Below are positions 52,700 through 63,792 of a stretch of DNA of 64,000 nt, in pieces. The translations under genes and the position numbers were made by a program. A model generated the notes under the pieces. The model did not search any database. It saw nothing but the letters and a program-made list of their open reading frames with translations, and had not been told where the DNA came from. This stretch comes from Gari tellinella (Eukaryota; Mollusca; Bivalvia; Cardiida; Psammobiidae): positions 32,071,246-32,135,245 of the forward strand of contig OV277866.1 of NCBI GenBank assembly GCA_922989275.2. The letters run 5' to 3'. Each line of letters opens with the position of its first letter. Positions within the stretch are counted from its first letter, which is position 1.

Positions 52700-52914
52700 T
52701 ACAGTAAAACCTCACTATAACAGCCACTAAAGTGTGATAATTTATTACATATAGGTGTTTCGACAGGTGACTGCTTAAAGCAAGGTGACAGTAAAACAGA
52801 AAGCTCCTTTAGGAGCTTTCTGTTTTACTGTAACCTTGCTTTTTGTTGTCATCTGTCATTTATACAATCAATTAGCCCTCGTTTAAGTGACCGTTATAGA
52901 GAGGTTTTACTGCA
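52700..52914. mobile_element. Family E MITE, best copy
   Basis: TACAGTAAAACCTCACTATA to ATAGAGAGGTTTTACTGCA. Hairpin AGCAAGGTGACAGTAAAACA with tip GCTCCTTTAGGAGC. 215 bp. Confidence 0.9.
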
Positions 52915-53142
52915 TATTGATTAGCCAATCGTATGTATGTATCCATTTAAGTCTAGAGTCTATTAAAGTAGAGACTAGCAAACAGTCGTAACCCTGATTA
53001 ATGTGCTGATGCATGTTTTCTGTTATATTACGATCACAAACAAGTATTTCAGCTTATGGTGAGTGTCTGTTTAACAGTCACGCGGAGTCTGATCAGGATC
53101 AAAACTGTTTGACACTCGTACACGTGTATCAAAGTTTATAAA

Positions 53143-53495
53143 TACAGTGTTCCCTCTCTACAACGGCCCTCCCAACAACGACTCCCTCTTTACAACGACC
53201 CTTATCGCAGTTCCCGAAATAGGACAATTTTTCGCGGCTGCATTGTCGTCTGCTTAAATTTGTCGTCTGCTGCTTTTCTCAAAGTTACATATTGGACATT
53301 TTTACAGAAAAAACTTATTCACGAGTGACAAATAGCTTGGATCCAGATCAGACGTCGCGTGACGCGGCGTCTGATCTGGATTCAAGCTGTTTGCAATGGT
53401 AAGCCCATTTCCCTCCCTATAACGACTCCCTCCGAGCAACGCACACCATTTTGGTCTCCCATTGGTGTCGTTGTAGAGAGGGAACGCGTACTGTA
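53143..53495. mobile_element. Family F MITE, 353 bp
   Basis: TACAGTGTTCCCTCTCTACA to AGAGGGAACGCGTACTGTA. Hairpin AGCTTGGATCCAGATCAGAC with tip GTCGCGTGACGCGGC. Confidence 0.88.
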
Positions 53496-53601
53496 AAAAC
53501 GCCTGAAATATAACGTTGGTTTATCAATGTAGACGAAATACTTTAATATAACAAGTTTACAACAGTCAAATATTAAACAAAGACTGTCGGTATATGTTAA
53601 C

Positions 53602-53850
53602 CGTAGAGTAAACGTGTATTCTTTTCCGTTTAATCGCTAACAAAACGCAAACGCATTACAACTGAACGTAGAAAATGACAACTTTTTGACAATTCTGACT
53701 ATTCATTTTAATCTCAGTGACAAACGGTTTTGAGCCTGATCAGACGCCGGGTTACCCGGCGTCTGATCTGGCTCCAAACTGTTTACACAGGAAATAACAG
53801 TTTCAGAGTAAACGCGTTCATTGGGAAATAATAACGTCTTCTCAACTGTT
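53602..53850. repeat. Family A MITE, diverged
   Basis: About 249 bp. The ends have drifted (CGTAGAGTAAACGTGTATTC, CGTCTTCTCAACTGTTG), but the hairpin with tip GCCGGGTTACCCGGC is intact. Confidence 0.75.
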
Positions 53851-54099
53851 GAGGATCATACGAGTAAGCATGTTGCATGATAGTCAAGCATATACACGAA
53901 TACCTACCTTGGTATTTTATATAACATTCCAGGTTGAAAAGGGTATCTGTACACATGTAGCCATATAACGTATATCTACCGGTGATCCTCACTCTAAATA
54001 AACCCCACAGCTTTTTTCCCTAACTATTCAACATATTGTATACCTGACACTGAAATATGAAAAATTGGAATACAGTATTGGTACACCCTTGTCATGTCA

Positions 54100-54330
54100 A
54101 TTTATCGTCTGCGATAAAAATTGTCGTCTGTCCATAAACTCTATAATTACGTCAACACGATAAGGATAACATTTGCAAACTGTTTGGATCCAGATCAGAC
54201 GCCGAGTTACTCGGCGTCTGATCTGGATACAAACTGTTTGACACCTGTTTCAAGTTTTCTTTTTTTTAAAAATGGCCTTTTAAAACCATTACGCAGAGAA
54301 GATTTTGAGGCAGACGATAAAATAGCTAGT
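54100..54330. repeat. Family B-like hairpin
   Basis: CAAACTGTTTGGATCCAGAT with tip GCCGAGTTACTCGGC, then ACAAACTGTTTGACACCTG. Flanked by TTGTCGTCTG and CAGACGATAA, which pair with each other. Confidence 0.7.
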
Positions 54331-54523
54331 TAAGGTTGAGGACCCCTGATGAGTTCTGACCGAAATCGGTACTTTACGTACAGAGATCGACCATTTTTCG
54401 TCAACAATTACTGACGGCCAACTACAGTATAGTACGGAACGATCCGACAGTTGACGAGAATAGCCGATCGCTCTCCGTAGAGTAACATTATGCTCGATCT
54501 CATTCGGGATCCTCAACCTTAAG
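54331..54523. mobile_element. Family R MITE
   Basis: TTAAGGTTGAGGACCCCTGA and CATTCGGGATCCTCAACCTT are inverted ends. A fragment of the same family lies at 27955-28040. It has no strong central hairpin. Confidence 0.7.
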
Positions 54524-54914
54524 GTTTATCATAATGTCATGCCGGTTTAACTAAAGAAACTAAATACACTGACATAAATCGGCATTTCTCTGTTTGAGCT
54601 TTAACTTTTTTCTTTGCTTTTTTTAAAAAATCAAATTCTAGCAGCTTAAAGGTTAATGTGTTTTAAATGCGCGATGAGATTTTAAATGATCGAACTTTAA
54701 CCACGAGGTTTAAGCATACCCATTCCTCTATACAGCATACGATCCAAATCGATTTTATTTAGTGAAATGATATTACAATTTTCCGTTCAAGATAAAATTC
54801 TGTTTGGTGTTTATTTAAACGCTCTTCGTGTCAAATTGTTCCGAAAATATAATCCGTAATGTCAGCCAAACACCAGATAAAAGATTAACTAGGAGCCTCC
54901 CGAAATGAGTGTTC
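54524..54914. other. Intergenic, nothing recognised
   Basis: AT-rich, with no frame or hairpin that stands out. Confidence 0.4.
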
Positions 54915-55140
54915 CTAACCCCTTTGTCGCCTTACTCCGAGTACAAGTGTTACTTGCAAAAAGTTTTGATCCTGATCAGACGCCGCGAAACGCGGCGTCT
55001 GATCAGGATCAAAACTGTTTGACAGTTCGATGATGTCAAAAGGTCAAAAATACCTAAATTTCATATTAGAGAAATACTAGCAGACGACAATTGTTAAAGC
55101 AGATGACAGTCTGTTCGGTGAATGTGCTAAGGAATTTTGT
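54915..55140. mobile_element. Family B MITE
   Basis: CTAACCCCTTTGTCGCCTTA to GGTGAATGTGCTAAG. The hairpin is AGTTTTGATCCTGATCAGAC with tip GCCGCGAAACGCGGC. Confidence 0.75.
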
Positions 55141-55237
55141 GATCTTCTTGAAATACCAAAATTGCTACAGTGTCGTTGTGCCAATAGATTACCGCGATCA
55201 TCTTCTGCTTCAAGATTGTCCTTTGTGATATTGATAA

Positions 55238-55800
55238 CGCATTGGAACCCCAGCGATGAGTATGTGCGTCTTTTACCTACGGTGTACCTATGAAGAGTAT
55301 ACTTGTATTTTGTAAACAGTGTAGACTCTGATCAGAGTTTGCGTAAAGGAGCCATCTGATTTGAATCTAATTTCTTTGTCATTTTGAAATGCATTGTAAA
55401 AACAAGCATTAATATTTGAGCATGGGACTTGTCTTAATCGGAGACAGTAATTATCAATTTTGAAGTTTTAATGACTGAATATATTTAAATTTGGTTGTTT
55501 TCCTCATTAAAGTTGAATGCCTGTCAAACAGTTTGGATTCTAATAAGATGCCAAGGTCCAAGTAACTCAGTGTCTGATATGAACCCACAACAAACGAAAT
55601 GTTGTAAAATATTATTTAGAAAATGACAGCTTTTTGGCAATTTTGAGGACGTTTTTAAGCTGAGTGGCAAACAGCTTGGAGCCTGATCAGACGCCAGGTT
55701 ACCCGGCGTCTGATCTGGCTCCAAACTGTTTGCAATTGATATAAATGTTTTAGCATAAGCACATTTATTGATAAAGAATACCGTCTTCTCCGCCTTACGC
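55238..55800. repeat. Family G remnant, then family A remnant
   Basis: Family G (CCCAGCGATGAGTATGTGCG to about 55470) has a reduced hairpin. A diverged family A at 55575-55793 has hairpin AACAGCTTGGAGCCTGATCA and end CCGTCTTCTCCGCC. Confidence 0.65.
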
Positions 55801-55904
55801 TAATTACTATAGATAAGTATAGTAATGGGTATGTAAAACCGTTTGTCCCCCATATGGGGGTGAAAACCTAAAAAAATAATTTATATTTATTTAAAAAAAA
55901 ATCA

Positions 55905-56326
55905 ACTATACAGTAAAACTTACATTAATCGACCTTTTACGACATTGAAATGTTATCCAAAACACATGGCAGCTAACTATACAGTAAAACTTACTTTAAT
56001 CGACCTTTAACGACATTGAAATGTTATCCAAAACACATGGCAGCTTAATCTGTTAATACAGAGGAAAAGTAATACAAAATCTCCTTCAGGAGCTGTCTGC
56101 ATTACCATAACATGTTCTAAAGATTACAATAAACCTCTCTATTACGACCGCTTGATTGTGTGAATTATTTGGTGTTTCAGACAGGTGTCTGCTTAAAGCA
56201 AGGTGTAAGTAAAAAGAAACCCCCTTTAGGAGCTTTCTGTTTCATTGTCATCTTGCTTTAATCTTGCCTTTTAAACAACCAATTAGCCTTCGTTTAATTG
56301 GTCGTAATAGCGAGGTGTTACTGTAC
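55905..56326. repeat. 71-bp duplication and family E
   Basis: AACTATACAGTAAAACTTAC starts at about 55904 and 55975. The two 71-bp units are nearly identical and each begins with a family E-like end (TACAGTAAAACTTA). A family E element follows at about 56125-56326, ending GTGTTACTGTA. Confidence 0.75.
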
Positions 56327-56573
56327 GCAATTTCTTTGGAATGGTCTTTTAATACGGGTTCGACTGTGCTTAAGCACAGCGCTATTTACCATAATGATTG
56401 CTCGGGGGTAATTATTCAAACAAACCGCTGTCTATGTACCCCAACACAATAATGTTACCTCTTTACTGTTTCATAGAGATTTGAGATAATGTAAACCATA
56501 GGCCATTTTTTCTCCTTACCCAGTCATAAAAAAACATACAGTTGTCATTCAAAAGTATATTTTTACATTTGGT

Positions 56574-56781
56574 GTACAGTGGAGAAGTTATTCTTTCCCC
56601 GTTTAAACGAAGTTATTAACAATGTCGACCACTCTGTTTAATCTGAATGGCAAACAGTTTGGAGCCTGATCAGACGCCGGGTTACCCGGCGTCTGATCTG
56701 GCTCCAAACTGTTTGCAATGAGTATAAGGTTTTTAGCATAAACGCGTTTACTGGAAAAGAATAACGCCTTCGCTACTGTAT
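56574..56781. mobile_element. Family A MITE with internal deletion
   Basis: TACAGTGGAGAAGTTATTCT to CGCCTTCGCTACTGTA. The left shoulder is shortened by about 40 bp and the hairpin is intact (tip GCCGGGTTACCCGGC). Confidence 0.82.
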
Positions 56782-56797
56782 AGTTCATCACAGTAAA

Positions 56798-57011
56798 TTA
56801 AACCCCTAGACCGCCTTCACTCAAGGGTCTGATATTTTAATACAGTTTTGGATCCAGATCAGACGCCGAGAATTCGGCGTCTGATCAGGATCCAAATAGT
56901 GCGACACTTAACGATGTTATGTTATAGCAAATGTGCTTAAAATCTAAAATTTGGAAACAAAATTACCCGTCAATTTTGAGGCAGGCGATATCCTGGCGGT
57001 GAAGGGGTTAA
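56798..57011. mobile_element. Family B MITE
   Basis: TTAAACCCCTAGACCGCCTT to GGCGGTGAAGGGGTTAA. Shortened tip GCCGAGAATTCGGC. Confidence 0.8.
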
Positions 57012-57110
57012 CCCGTCGATAATTACCCACCCTTTCAAGATACCCAATCCGTGGAAGTGTACTGAAATTCAGGGTATTCAAATATTGTATTCACGGGAAA
57101 AAAAACAACA

Positions 57111-57344
57111 TTATTCTTCACTGATATACGCGAGTGTGCTACATTTAAACCTATACGTCCATTGCTAACAGTATTGAGCCAACTCAGATGCCAGCTTACC
57201 CGGCGTCTTATCAGTCTCCGAACTGTTTGCCGATCAAATTAAAATGGTTTGACGTTTTTCAGGACGGTTTAATTTTCTAAATTTTATTTTACTGCGTTTG
57301 CAACTATTTTCTTTTAAACAGAAAGAATAATATTTTTCCGTTGT
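57111..57344. repeat. Family A MITE, heavily decayed
   Basis: CATTATTCTTCACTGATATA, AGATGCCAGCTTACCCGGCG and TAATATTTTTCCGTTGTAA keep the family A order. Confidence 0.5.
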
Positions 57345-57557
57345 AACCAGAGTCTCGCTTAATAGTTTTATGAGTTGTTAATGCTATGAAACGGTTCATA
57401 TTTAGATAAGTAAGACGATCTGGATCAAAACACTTCAAACTGCTGTCAAATCGTTACAAATGTTTCGCTCCGGGAATAAGCGCTGACAATAAAAGTAATT
57501 TTATAAAAGAAATGTTGAAATTCAATAACTATTTGTTTAGTCAAACGCGCGTATGAA

Positions 57558-57801
57558 AACAGTGGAGAATCTGTTATTCTTTCCCAATAAACGCGTTTAC
57601 GCTAAAACTATTATTTGCAGTGCAAACCGTTTGGAGCCAGATCAGACGCCGGGTAACCCGGCGTCTGACCAGGCTCCAAACTGTTTGCCACCAAGATAAA
57701 CAAGAATTATCAGATTTGTCCAAAAGTTGTTCTTTTCTACGTTTTAGTGCTTTGCGTTTGCGTGCGTTTAAACGGGAAAGAATAACAGATTCTCCACTGT
57801 A
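57558..57801. mobile_element. Family A MITE
   Basis: AACAGTGGAGAATCTGTTAT to CAGATTCTCCACTGTA. A few bases shorter than 250 because one GCGTTTGCGTAC unit is lost in the shoulder. Confidence 0.88.
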
Positions 57802-57813
57802 TATGTAATTAAG

Positions 57814-58033
57814 TTAACCCTTTCATTGCTATGAGCCATTACTCTTGCCGGTGCAAACAATTTAGACCAAGATCAGACGTACAAATTTACTCTAAGAATG
57901 ATCAAGATAAAAACTGTTTGACGCTCATATCGATATTTCTCCTGTCAAAAGATACCTGAATTTTGAAAGTAGGAAAACAAATGCGAACAACATTTTTGAG
58001 TAGAAAAAGGCTCTCAGTAGGAATAGGGTTAAT
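57814..58033. repeat. Family B MITE, decayed
   Basis: TTAACCCTTTCATTGCTATG to AGGAATAGGGTTAA. The hairpin is nearly lost. Confidence 0.65.
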
Positions 58034-58255
58034 TAAGTTTCACATTGTGTCTTCGACCTTTTTATCAAGTCAATCAGAGCTATATTGATGTATGCAGGTG
58101 TCTATAATTACATGTAACTGAAAAATGAAGTCCTTTGTCATGTTTTAATTTTTTGAATGACAATAACGTTTTTTAACGTGTTTGCTAAAATTTCTAGAAT
58201 TTACTGTTTTCGTTTGCTCCTACATGTAGATGTATCATCACTGTTAGAAACAGCT

Positions 58256-58506
58256 TAGCCCTTTCCCAAATAGAAGCGTCTTTTAGCGCATTTACTTTAT
58301 TCATCCACTGAAGAAAATAGTTCCAATTTGTACAGTAATAAACATGTATCACCAGAACAATTTTCTATATGCTAGCAGATGGTAGCTTAAAGCAGACTGA
58401 AAGTAAAGCAGAATGCGCCTTAAGGCGCATTCTGCTTTTCTTTCAACTGCTTTAAGTGGTCACGTATCTTCAAATCTAGTAACAGGCTATAAGGTAAAGG
58501 TTTAAC
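58256..58506. mobile_element. Family C MITE
   Basis: TTAGCCCTTTCCCAAATAG to CTATAAGGTAAAGGTTTAA. Tip GCGCCTTAAGGCGC. Confidence 0.82.
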
Positions 58507-58569
58507 TCTGAACAGATGTTGGGAAACTCTGATCTAGATCAAGACGTGTTAGATGAAGGGTAATACATG

Positions 58570-58819
58570 TACAGAGGAGAATCTGTTATTCTTTCCCAAT
58601 AAACGCGTTTACGCTAAAACTATTATTTGCAGTGCAAACAGTTTGGAGCCAGATCAGACGCCGGGTAACCCGGCGTCTGATCAGGCTCCAAACTGTTTGC
58701 CACCAAGATAAACATGAACTATCAGAATTGTCCAATAGTTTTTCTTTTCTACATTTTAGCGCTTTGCGTTTGCGTACGTTTGCGTTTAAACGGGAAAGAA
58801 TAACAGATTCTCCACTGTA
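58570..58819. mobile_element. Family A MITE, intact, 250 bp
   Basis: TACAGAGGAGAATCTGTTAT to CAGATTCTCCACTGTA. Its final TA (58818-58819) is also the first TA of the next element. Confidence 0.9.
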
Positions 58820-59171
58820 CAGTTCTCCCTCTCTACAACAGTACGAATGGGAGACAGAGAGTGTGTGTTGTTCAGAGGGAGTCGTTATAGGGAGGGAAAC
58901 TTCAGACTTGGCTAATGTTTACAAACAGTTTGAATCCAGATCAGTTACGCTGCGTCTGATCTGGATTCAAACTGTTTGTCACTCGGCAATAAATGTATTC
59001 TATCAATTATATGTAACTTGAAGAAAACACAACATCAGACGCCAATTTCAAGCAGAGGATATTGCAAGCGTTAGACAAAATTGTCTTGTTTAGGGAACTG
59101 CGGGAAGGGTCGTTGTAAGGAGGGAGTCGTTGTGGTGAGGGCCGTTGAAGAGAGGGAAAATAGTATTTGTT
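58818..59171. mobile_element. Family F MITE sharing a TA with family A
   Basis: TACAGTTCTCCCTCTCTACA to GAAGAGAGGGAAAATAGTA. The hairpin CAGTTTGAATCCAGATCAG has a shortened tip TTACGCTGCG. Confidence 0.8.
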
Positions 59172-60072
59172 TAATAGGGTTATATAGTTGTAGTGTTAGC
59201 TGATAGGAGTAGTGTTAACTGTATGATAGTGGACTGGTCCGTGTAGTTGTAGTTGTACAGAGGAGAGAACGTTATTTTTCCAAATAAACGCTATTTCCAT
59301 TGCAAACAGTTTGGGGCGACAGGCATGAACTATTTGAGCGCTAAGTGAATTTGTCGCCTGCAACAATTATCGTCTGCTAGATCTACTGTTCTTAATTTTG
59401 AGTTTTCAAAATATCATTTTCAAAATGCAATTAGAATGTCAAACGCTTTTGGACCCTGATGGGGGCGACCCGTTATGCGGCGTCTCATCTTGATCCAAAC
59501 TGTTTGCAAAGGTAGGACTTCACTATTTCACCGCTAGCGTGCAAAGAGTTAATACATGTACATGTAATAGGTGTAAACACAAAGGGGCATAAATGATAAC
59601 TTCAAGATCCATGTAAGAGAGGAAATTATAATTTCTTTTGTATAAGTTATTTATACTGTGTTTTCTTTTTTTCTGGTACATGAAACAATATACTACATGT
59701 GTACATATCAAGTCAGCTGTGTCTTCTCTTATAAATGACCGTGACGTCTCTCGAGTCTAGCAGATGTACAACCTGAGGAAAAAAAGACAAAATAACAGAA
59801 TATTAGTGATTTGCTGGGAACCATTTGACATTTGCAGTGGAGTAGACGTCATTCTTACCCAATAAAGGTGTTTACGTTGAAACTATCATTTTCATTGCAA
59901 ACAGTTTGGAGCATGATCAGACTCTGGTGACCAGGCTCCAAACTGTTGGCAACAAAAATTAACATGAATTGTCAGAATTGTCAGAAACCTGTGGCTTTCT
60001 ACATTTCATTACAATGCGATTGCGTTTCGTTTGACTTTAAACGGGAAAGAATGACGTATTTTCCTCTTTACT
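59172..60072. repeat. Family A and B remnants
   Basis: Family A left piece at 59260-59315. A family B-like piece at 59340-59545 has hairpin TCAAACGCTTTTGGACCCTG. A fuller but diverged family A at 59833-60072 has the tip deleted and runs GCAGTGGAGTAGACGTCATT to CGTATTTTCCTCTTTAC. No gene in 59550-59830. Confidence 0.6.
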
Positions 60073-60088
60073 TGATAAAAAAAAGTTT

Positions 60089-60328
60089 AACCCTTTACCC
60101 ATTAGCTTGTTTCTAATCATTATTTTGAAAATACAAATGTAGGTGAATACTTAAAACAGGTTGAAAGTAAAGCTTTACTTTCAGCCTGTTTTAAGCTAGC
60201 ACCTGCTAGAATAAAAAAAAATACTCCTTATGAAACATATTTGTTACTATGTAAAGTGGAACTATTTTCTTCAGCGGAGGAATAAACTGAACGGCTAAAA
60301 GGCGCTTCTATTTGGATAGGGCTAAGGT
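60089..60328. mobile_element. Family C MITE with short hairpin
   Basis: TTTAACCCTTTACCCATTAG to TATTTGGATAGGGCTAAG. The tip is lost, so the arms GAAAGTAAAG and CTTTACTTTC meet directly. Confidence 0.78.
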
Positions 60329-60639
60329 ATTTATGTCAAAAATTCATAAGACAAAATCAGCGTATAATCTGGATACAAACGTTGCTAATGTAAGCATAGC
60401 TGTGTTTAGTATGAAACGGTCAATTTTAAATTAATCAAACACTTAATGGAGGAGCATGGCGACATTTAAAACAAGTGGTGGCTGAATGCGGGACAAAGGT
60501 AAAACACAAAGTTTGTATAAAGCCCCCGTACTGTAACTGTTAGGGACGTGTATATGTGTCATGTACAAAATAGAATACTAGTAAAAAGTAAACTATACAA
60601 ACTGCGTATACCAAGACGAGAAGACGATAAGAACATCTT

Positions 60640-61035
60640 GCGTTAGTCGAACATACATGTACCCTTATTTCAAAGTTAAAGCGTAGTTAAAGCGTGGCTA
60701 AGCCACGTTATAACTTTGAAATATGGGTATGTTCGAACTAACGCGATTTCGAAGTATCGAGTTTCGACTATATTGTTAGAATCGACCATAAATATTAAAG
60801 AATAGACTAGTCTTAATTGGAAATTGAAGTTGTCCATTGCTTTCGAAGTATCGAGTTTCGACTATATTGTTAGAAGCGACCTTGAATAATAAAGAATGGA
60901 CTGGTCTTAATTGGAAATTGAAGTTGTCCATTGCTTTCGAAGTATCGAGTTTAGACTATATTCTTAGAATCGACTATAAACATAAAATAATTAACCAATC
61001 TAAACTACAAACTGAAGTTGTCCTTTTGAAGATGC
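60640..61035. repeat. Family I hairpin plus 3 x 94-bp tandem
   Basis: The hairpin 60640-60745 (GTTAGTCGAACATACATG ... GTATGTTCGAACTAACGC) runs into TTTCGAAGTATCGAGTTT at 60747, repeated at 60841 and 60935, each 94 bp apart and continuing GGAAATTGAAGTTGTCCATT. The third unit is diverged. Confidence 0.85.
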
Positions 61036-61191
61036 AGTGGACAATGAGTTGAGTGTTCACATGCTTTAATGCATACACATAGAATTGTAATGCATCTTCT
61101 GAAAATCATTTACCAGCCCGAAATGTTTTTGCCAATATGTTGGACATTTCAATATAAAAAAAGAAAAAGCAGGCTTGAATAGTTAAACTCA

Positions 61192-61606
61192 TTGAACCCT
61201 AGCGACGAATATTCTCGTCATTTACATTGTACACATAACGTAAATGTGTAAAGTTGTCTTATGCAAATAGCGTAAACCCTCATCAGAGGGCTCCTTTAGG
61301 AGTCCTTTGACCAGGGTATACTTTGTTTGCCATTTTGAATCATTGTAAAACTTCCTTTACTCTTTGAACCCTAGTCACGTATATATGCGTCAAACGGTGT
61401 ACCTGTGAGGAAAACACTTGTCCTATACAAACAGTGAAGACCTTGATCAGAGGGCTCCTTCAGGTGCCCTCTGATCAGGGTCTACACTGATTGTCATTTT
61501 GACATACATTTGTATATTGTAAAATCAACCCTAAAACGTAAAAATGGACTAGATTAAATTGAAAACTAAAATTCTCCATTTGAGGTTTCAGGGAGGAAAT
61601 GGTTAA
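61192..61606. mobile_element. Two family G MITEs in tandem
   Basis: First 61192-61345 (truncated right). Second 61356-61606, TTTGAACCCTAGTCACGTAT to TTCAGGGAGGAAATGGTTAA, with hairpin tip GGCTCCTTCAGGTGCC. Confidence 0.78.
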
Positions 61607-61679
61607 AGAGCCAAAATGAACGAGACCTCCTAGGGAAATGGAAATGTTGATTTAGAGTTTCTAGGATGAATGAACATAC

Positions 61680-61902
61680 CCTTCTTTCCTCACTGGCCTT
61701 GAAGACTTGCTACCCTTTGGCTTGTCGCGTGTAGCTCTGTCCAACATAAACTTCTGCATGAGATGGTCAAGGGCCTCAAACCTTTCATCATCATACCTAT
61801 CAGGGTGTACTGTAGCCACGAGCTCGGCTAGAGGGTCTTGTTTCATGCTGGGTTCAATGTCACCGTGATACCTCTTGGCGGCTTGAGTAGGGGTAGAACT
61901 AA
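61680..61902 (-). CDS. Internal exon, unrecognised gene
   Basis: On the minus strand the acceptor is CCATGTTTATTTCAG, then 223 nt, then the donor GAAGG|GTATGT. Frame: SSTPTQAAKRYHGDIEPSMK, QDPLAELVATVHPDRYDDER, FEALDHLMQKFMLDRATRDK and PKGSKSSRPVRKEG. It takes one base from the upstream exon (63793-64000, which supplies exactly one) and leaves two. If the donor is not used, the frame stops at a TAG at 61661. The amphipathic helix FEALDHLMQKFMLD is the only structural hint. Confidence 0.75.
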
Positions 61903-61925
61903 CTGAAATAAACATGGAAATAATG

Positions 61926-62160
61926 CTGTACAATCGAGAAGACGTTACTCATTCCAAATAAACGGGTTAATGATAAACTCTTCTGACTCCTTCTGCAAAC
62001 AGTTTAGAGACAGATCAGACGCCGGGTAACCAAACTGTTTGCCACTCAGATTAAAATGAGTCGTCAAAATTGTCAAAAAGTTGTTTTTATTCTCTATTTT
62101 ACTGTTTTGCGTTTCGTTTGCGTTTTAACGGGGAAAGAATAAGGTATTCTCCACTATAGT
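61926..62160. repeat. Family A MITE, decayed, inside the minus-strand intron
   Basis: TACAATCGAGAAGACGTTAC to AAGGTATTCTCCACTATAG. The hairpin is reduced to AGACGCCGGGTAACC with one arm deleted. Confidence 0.65.
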
Positions 62161-62264
62161 TAGTGCGGCGATAGAGACACTCCACAAAAACAAAGACATA
62201 AACAATACATGCAAATCAGATCAGATATGTCAACCGTCCGATTTCTGTCTATCAATACATGTAC

Positions 62265-62521
62265 TTTGGAGCAGACGTTATTCTTTCCAAATAAACGTAT
62301 CTGTGCAAATATAATAACGTATACAGTAAATCCTCTCTATTACGAGCGCTAAAAAGAAGAGCAATTTAGTGTTTAAATGTCCAGTGACAGCTTAAAGCAA
62401 GGTAACAGTAACTTAGAAAACTCCTAAAGGAGCTTTCTGTTTTACTGTCACTTTGCTTCAAGTAATCACCTGTCGTAAGCACCTAATGCATTTGTGGTCG
62501 TAACAGAGAGGAGTTACTGTA
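62265..62521. mobile_element. Family A left fragment, then family E MITE
   Basis: GGAGCAGACGTTATTCTTTC at 62270 is a family A end. Family E at 62324-62521 runs TACAGTAAATCCTCTCTATT to AACAGAGAGGAGTTACTGTA with tip CTCCTAAAGGAG. Confidence 0.78.
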
Positions 62522-62797
62522 GTTGCGTTTTAGTTTAATTTTATTTAAACGGGAAAAGTAAGTTCTAACAATCAATTAAACTAGTTTAATCAAACAAAAG
62601 TCAGTTAACTTCAAATACATATTTTATTTAACTTTTATGAAACTTTTTTTCTGACTTAAGTTTGTTTTAGCAAATTATATTAGATCAATGAAAATCCTTT
62701 AGTTATTTTAGAAGATTTCTCTAAAGACAAGTGATTGTATAATGCAAGATGTAAACAGTAAAGATATGATAGTTCCAACTGGATATTCTGTATTATT

Positions 62798-63043
62798 CAG
62801 GCGTATAAAATATTAAATGGGTTAGATAAAACATCTGCCAACCTACTTTTAGTAAGAGGTGACAATATAACAAGAGGAAATAACATGAAACTCATTAAAC
62901 CCAGAGCAAGAACAGAACTGAGAAGGGGGGTTTTCAGTCATAGAGTCATTGATCTATGGAACTCCCTCCAAAATAGTATAGTCCAAGAGCCCACACTCAA
63001 TAGTTTCAAATCTAGGTTGAATGGGCACTGGGGGGTCACCTAA
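62798..63043 (+). pseudogene. LINE reverse-transcriptase C-terminal fragment
   Basis: The open frame QAYKILNGLDKTSANLLLVR, then RGVFSHRVIDLWNSLQNSIV and PTLNSFKSRLNGHWGVT, stop. The F-S-x-R-V-x-x-x-W-N-S-L ... S-L-N-x-F-K-x-x-L-D-x-H-W pattern is the standard C-terminus of CR1/Jockey-like ORF2 proteins. Only the last 80 codons remain. Confidence 0.82.
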
Positions 63044-63792
63044 TAAGTTCTACGATGCCGAGTGCTACAACCCATCTATGACAAACCGACTACGATATGA
63101 ACAATACATAAACAGTGTAAATAGATTTGTACATAAAAAGGAGCTCTAAAGTTCCAAAATGGAAAATTTATAAATGTATTTTAAACCAGTAAATGAAAAT
63201 ATATACATGGGGCAATATTATAATAAGTGAAAGTGAATATAAAAGCCAAACGAAGCCAACAAGAAAATTCATCTGAGGAAAACGCATCCTAATGGGCCTA
63301 AGAAGTGGAAAACGCTTATGCATCTAAGGATGCATCTGGCCTCGATACTACATGAACTACATGATGAACTATTTCCATCCTTTATTATTTAGCTGTAACA
63401 GTGCTGGCATTTCTTTGGATTTTTCCGAAATTTTCGGATTTTTTATCCTATCAGATGGTAGTTTAAACATATTTTATTACTCATATAGATGCAATACAGT
63501 TGTACATATTTACAAAACCTGTAACAACACAAAGTATGAATATAAGTAAATGGGTTAGGCGACACGTTCTATCAGATGGTACATGTAGCTTAAAGCAGGC
63601 TTAAAGTAAACAGACTGCGTCCTAAGGCGTAATCTGCTTTACTTTAAACCTGCATCAAGTAATTGCTCTTGAAAAAAAGAAAATTTGGAAATCTTAGAAC
63701 TTATGATAACCCTGCTGTAAACGGTATTTATAAGACACGACTTTTTTATCTTTAATCATAAGCTTGTTTTAGGTGATATAGTTTATGCTTAC
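63044..63792. other. Minus-strand intron remainder
   Basis: A decayed family C hairpin lies at 63560-63670 (GCAGGCTTAAAGTAAACAG ... CTGCTTTACTTTAAACCTGC). Otherwise nothing is recognised. Confidence 0.5.
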
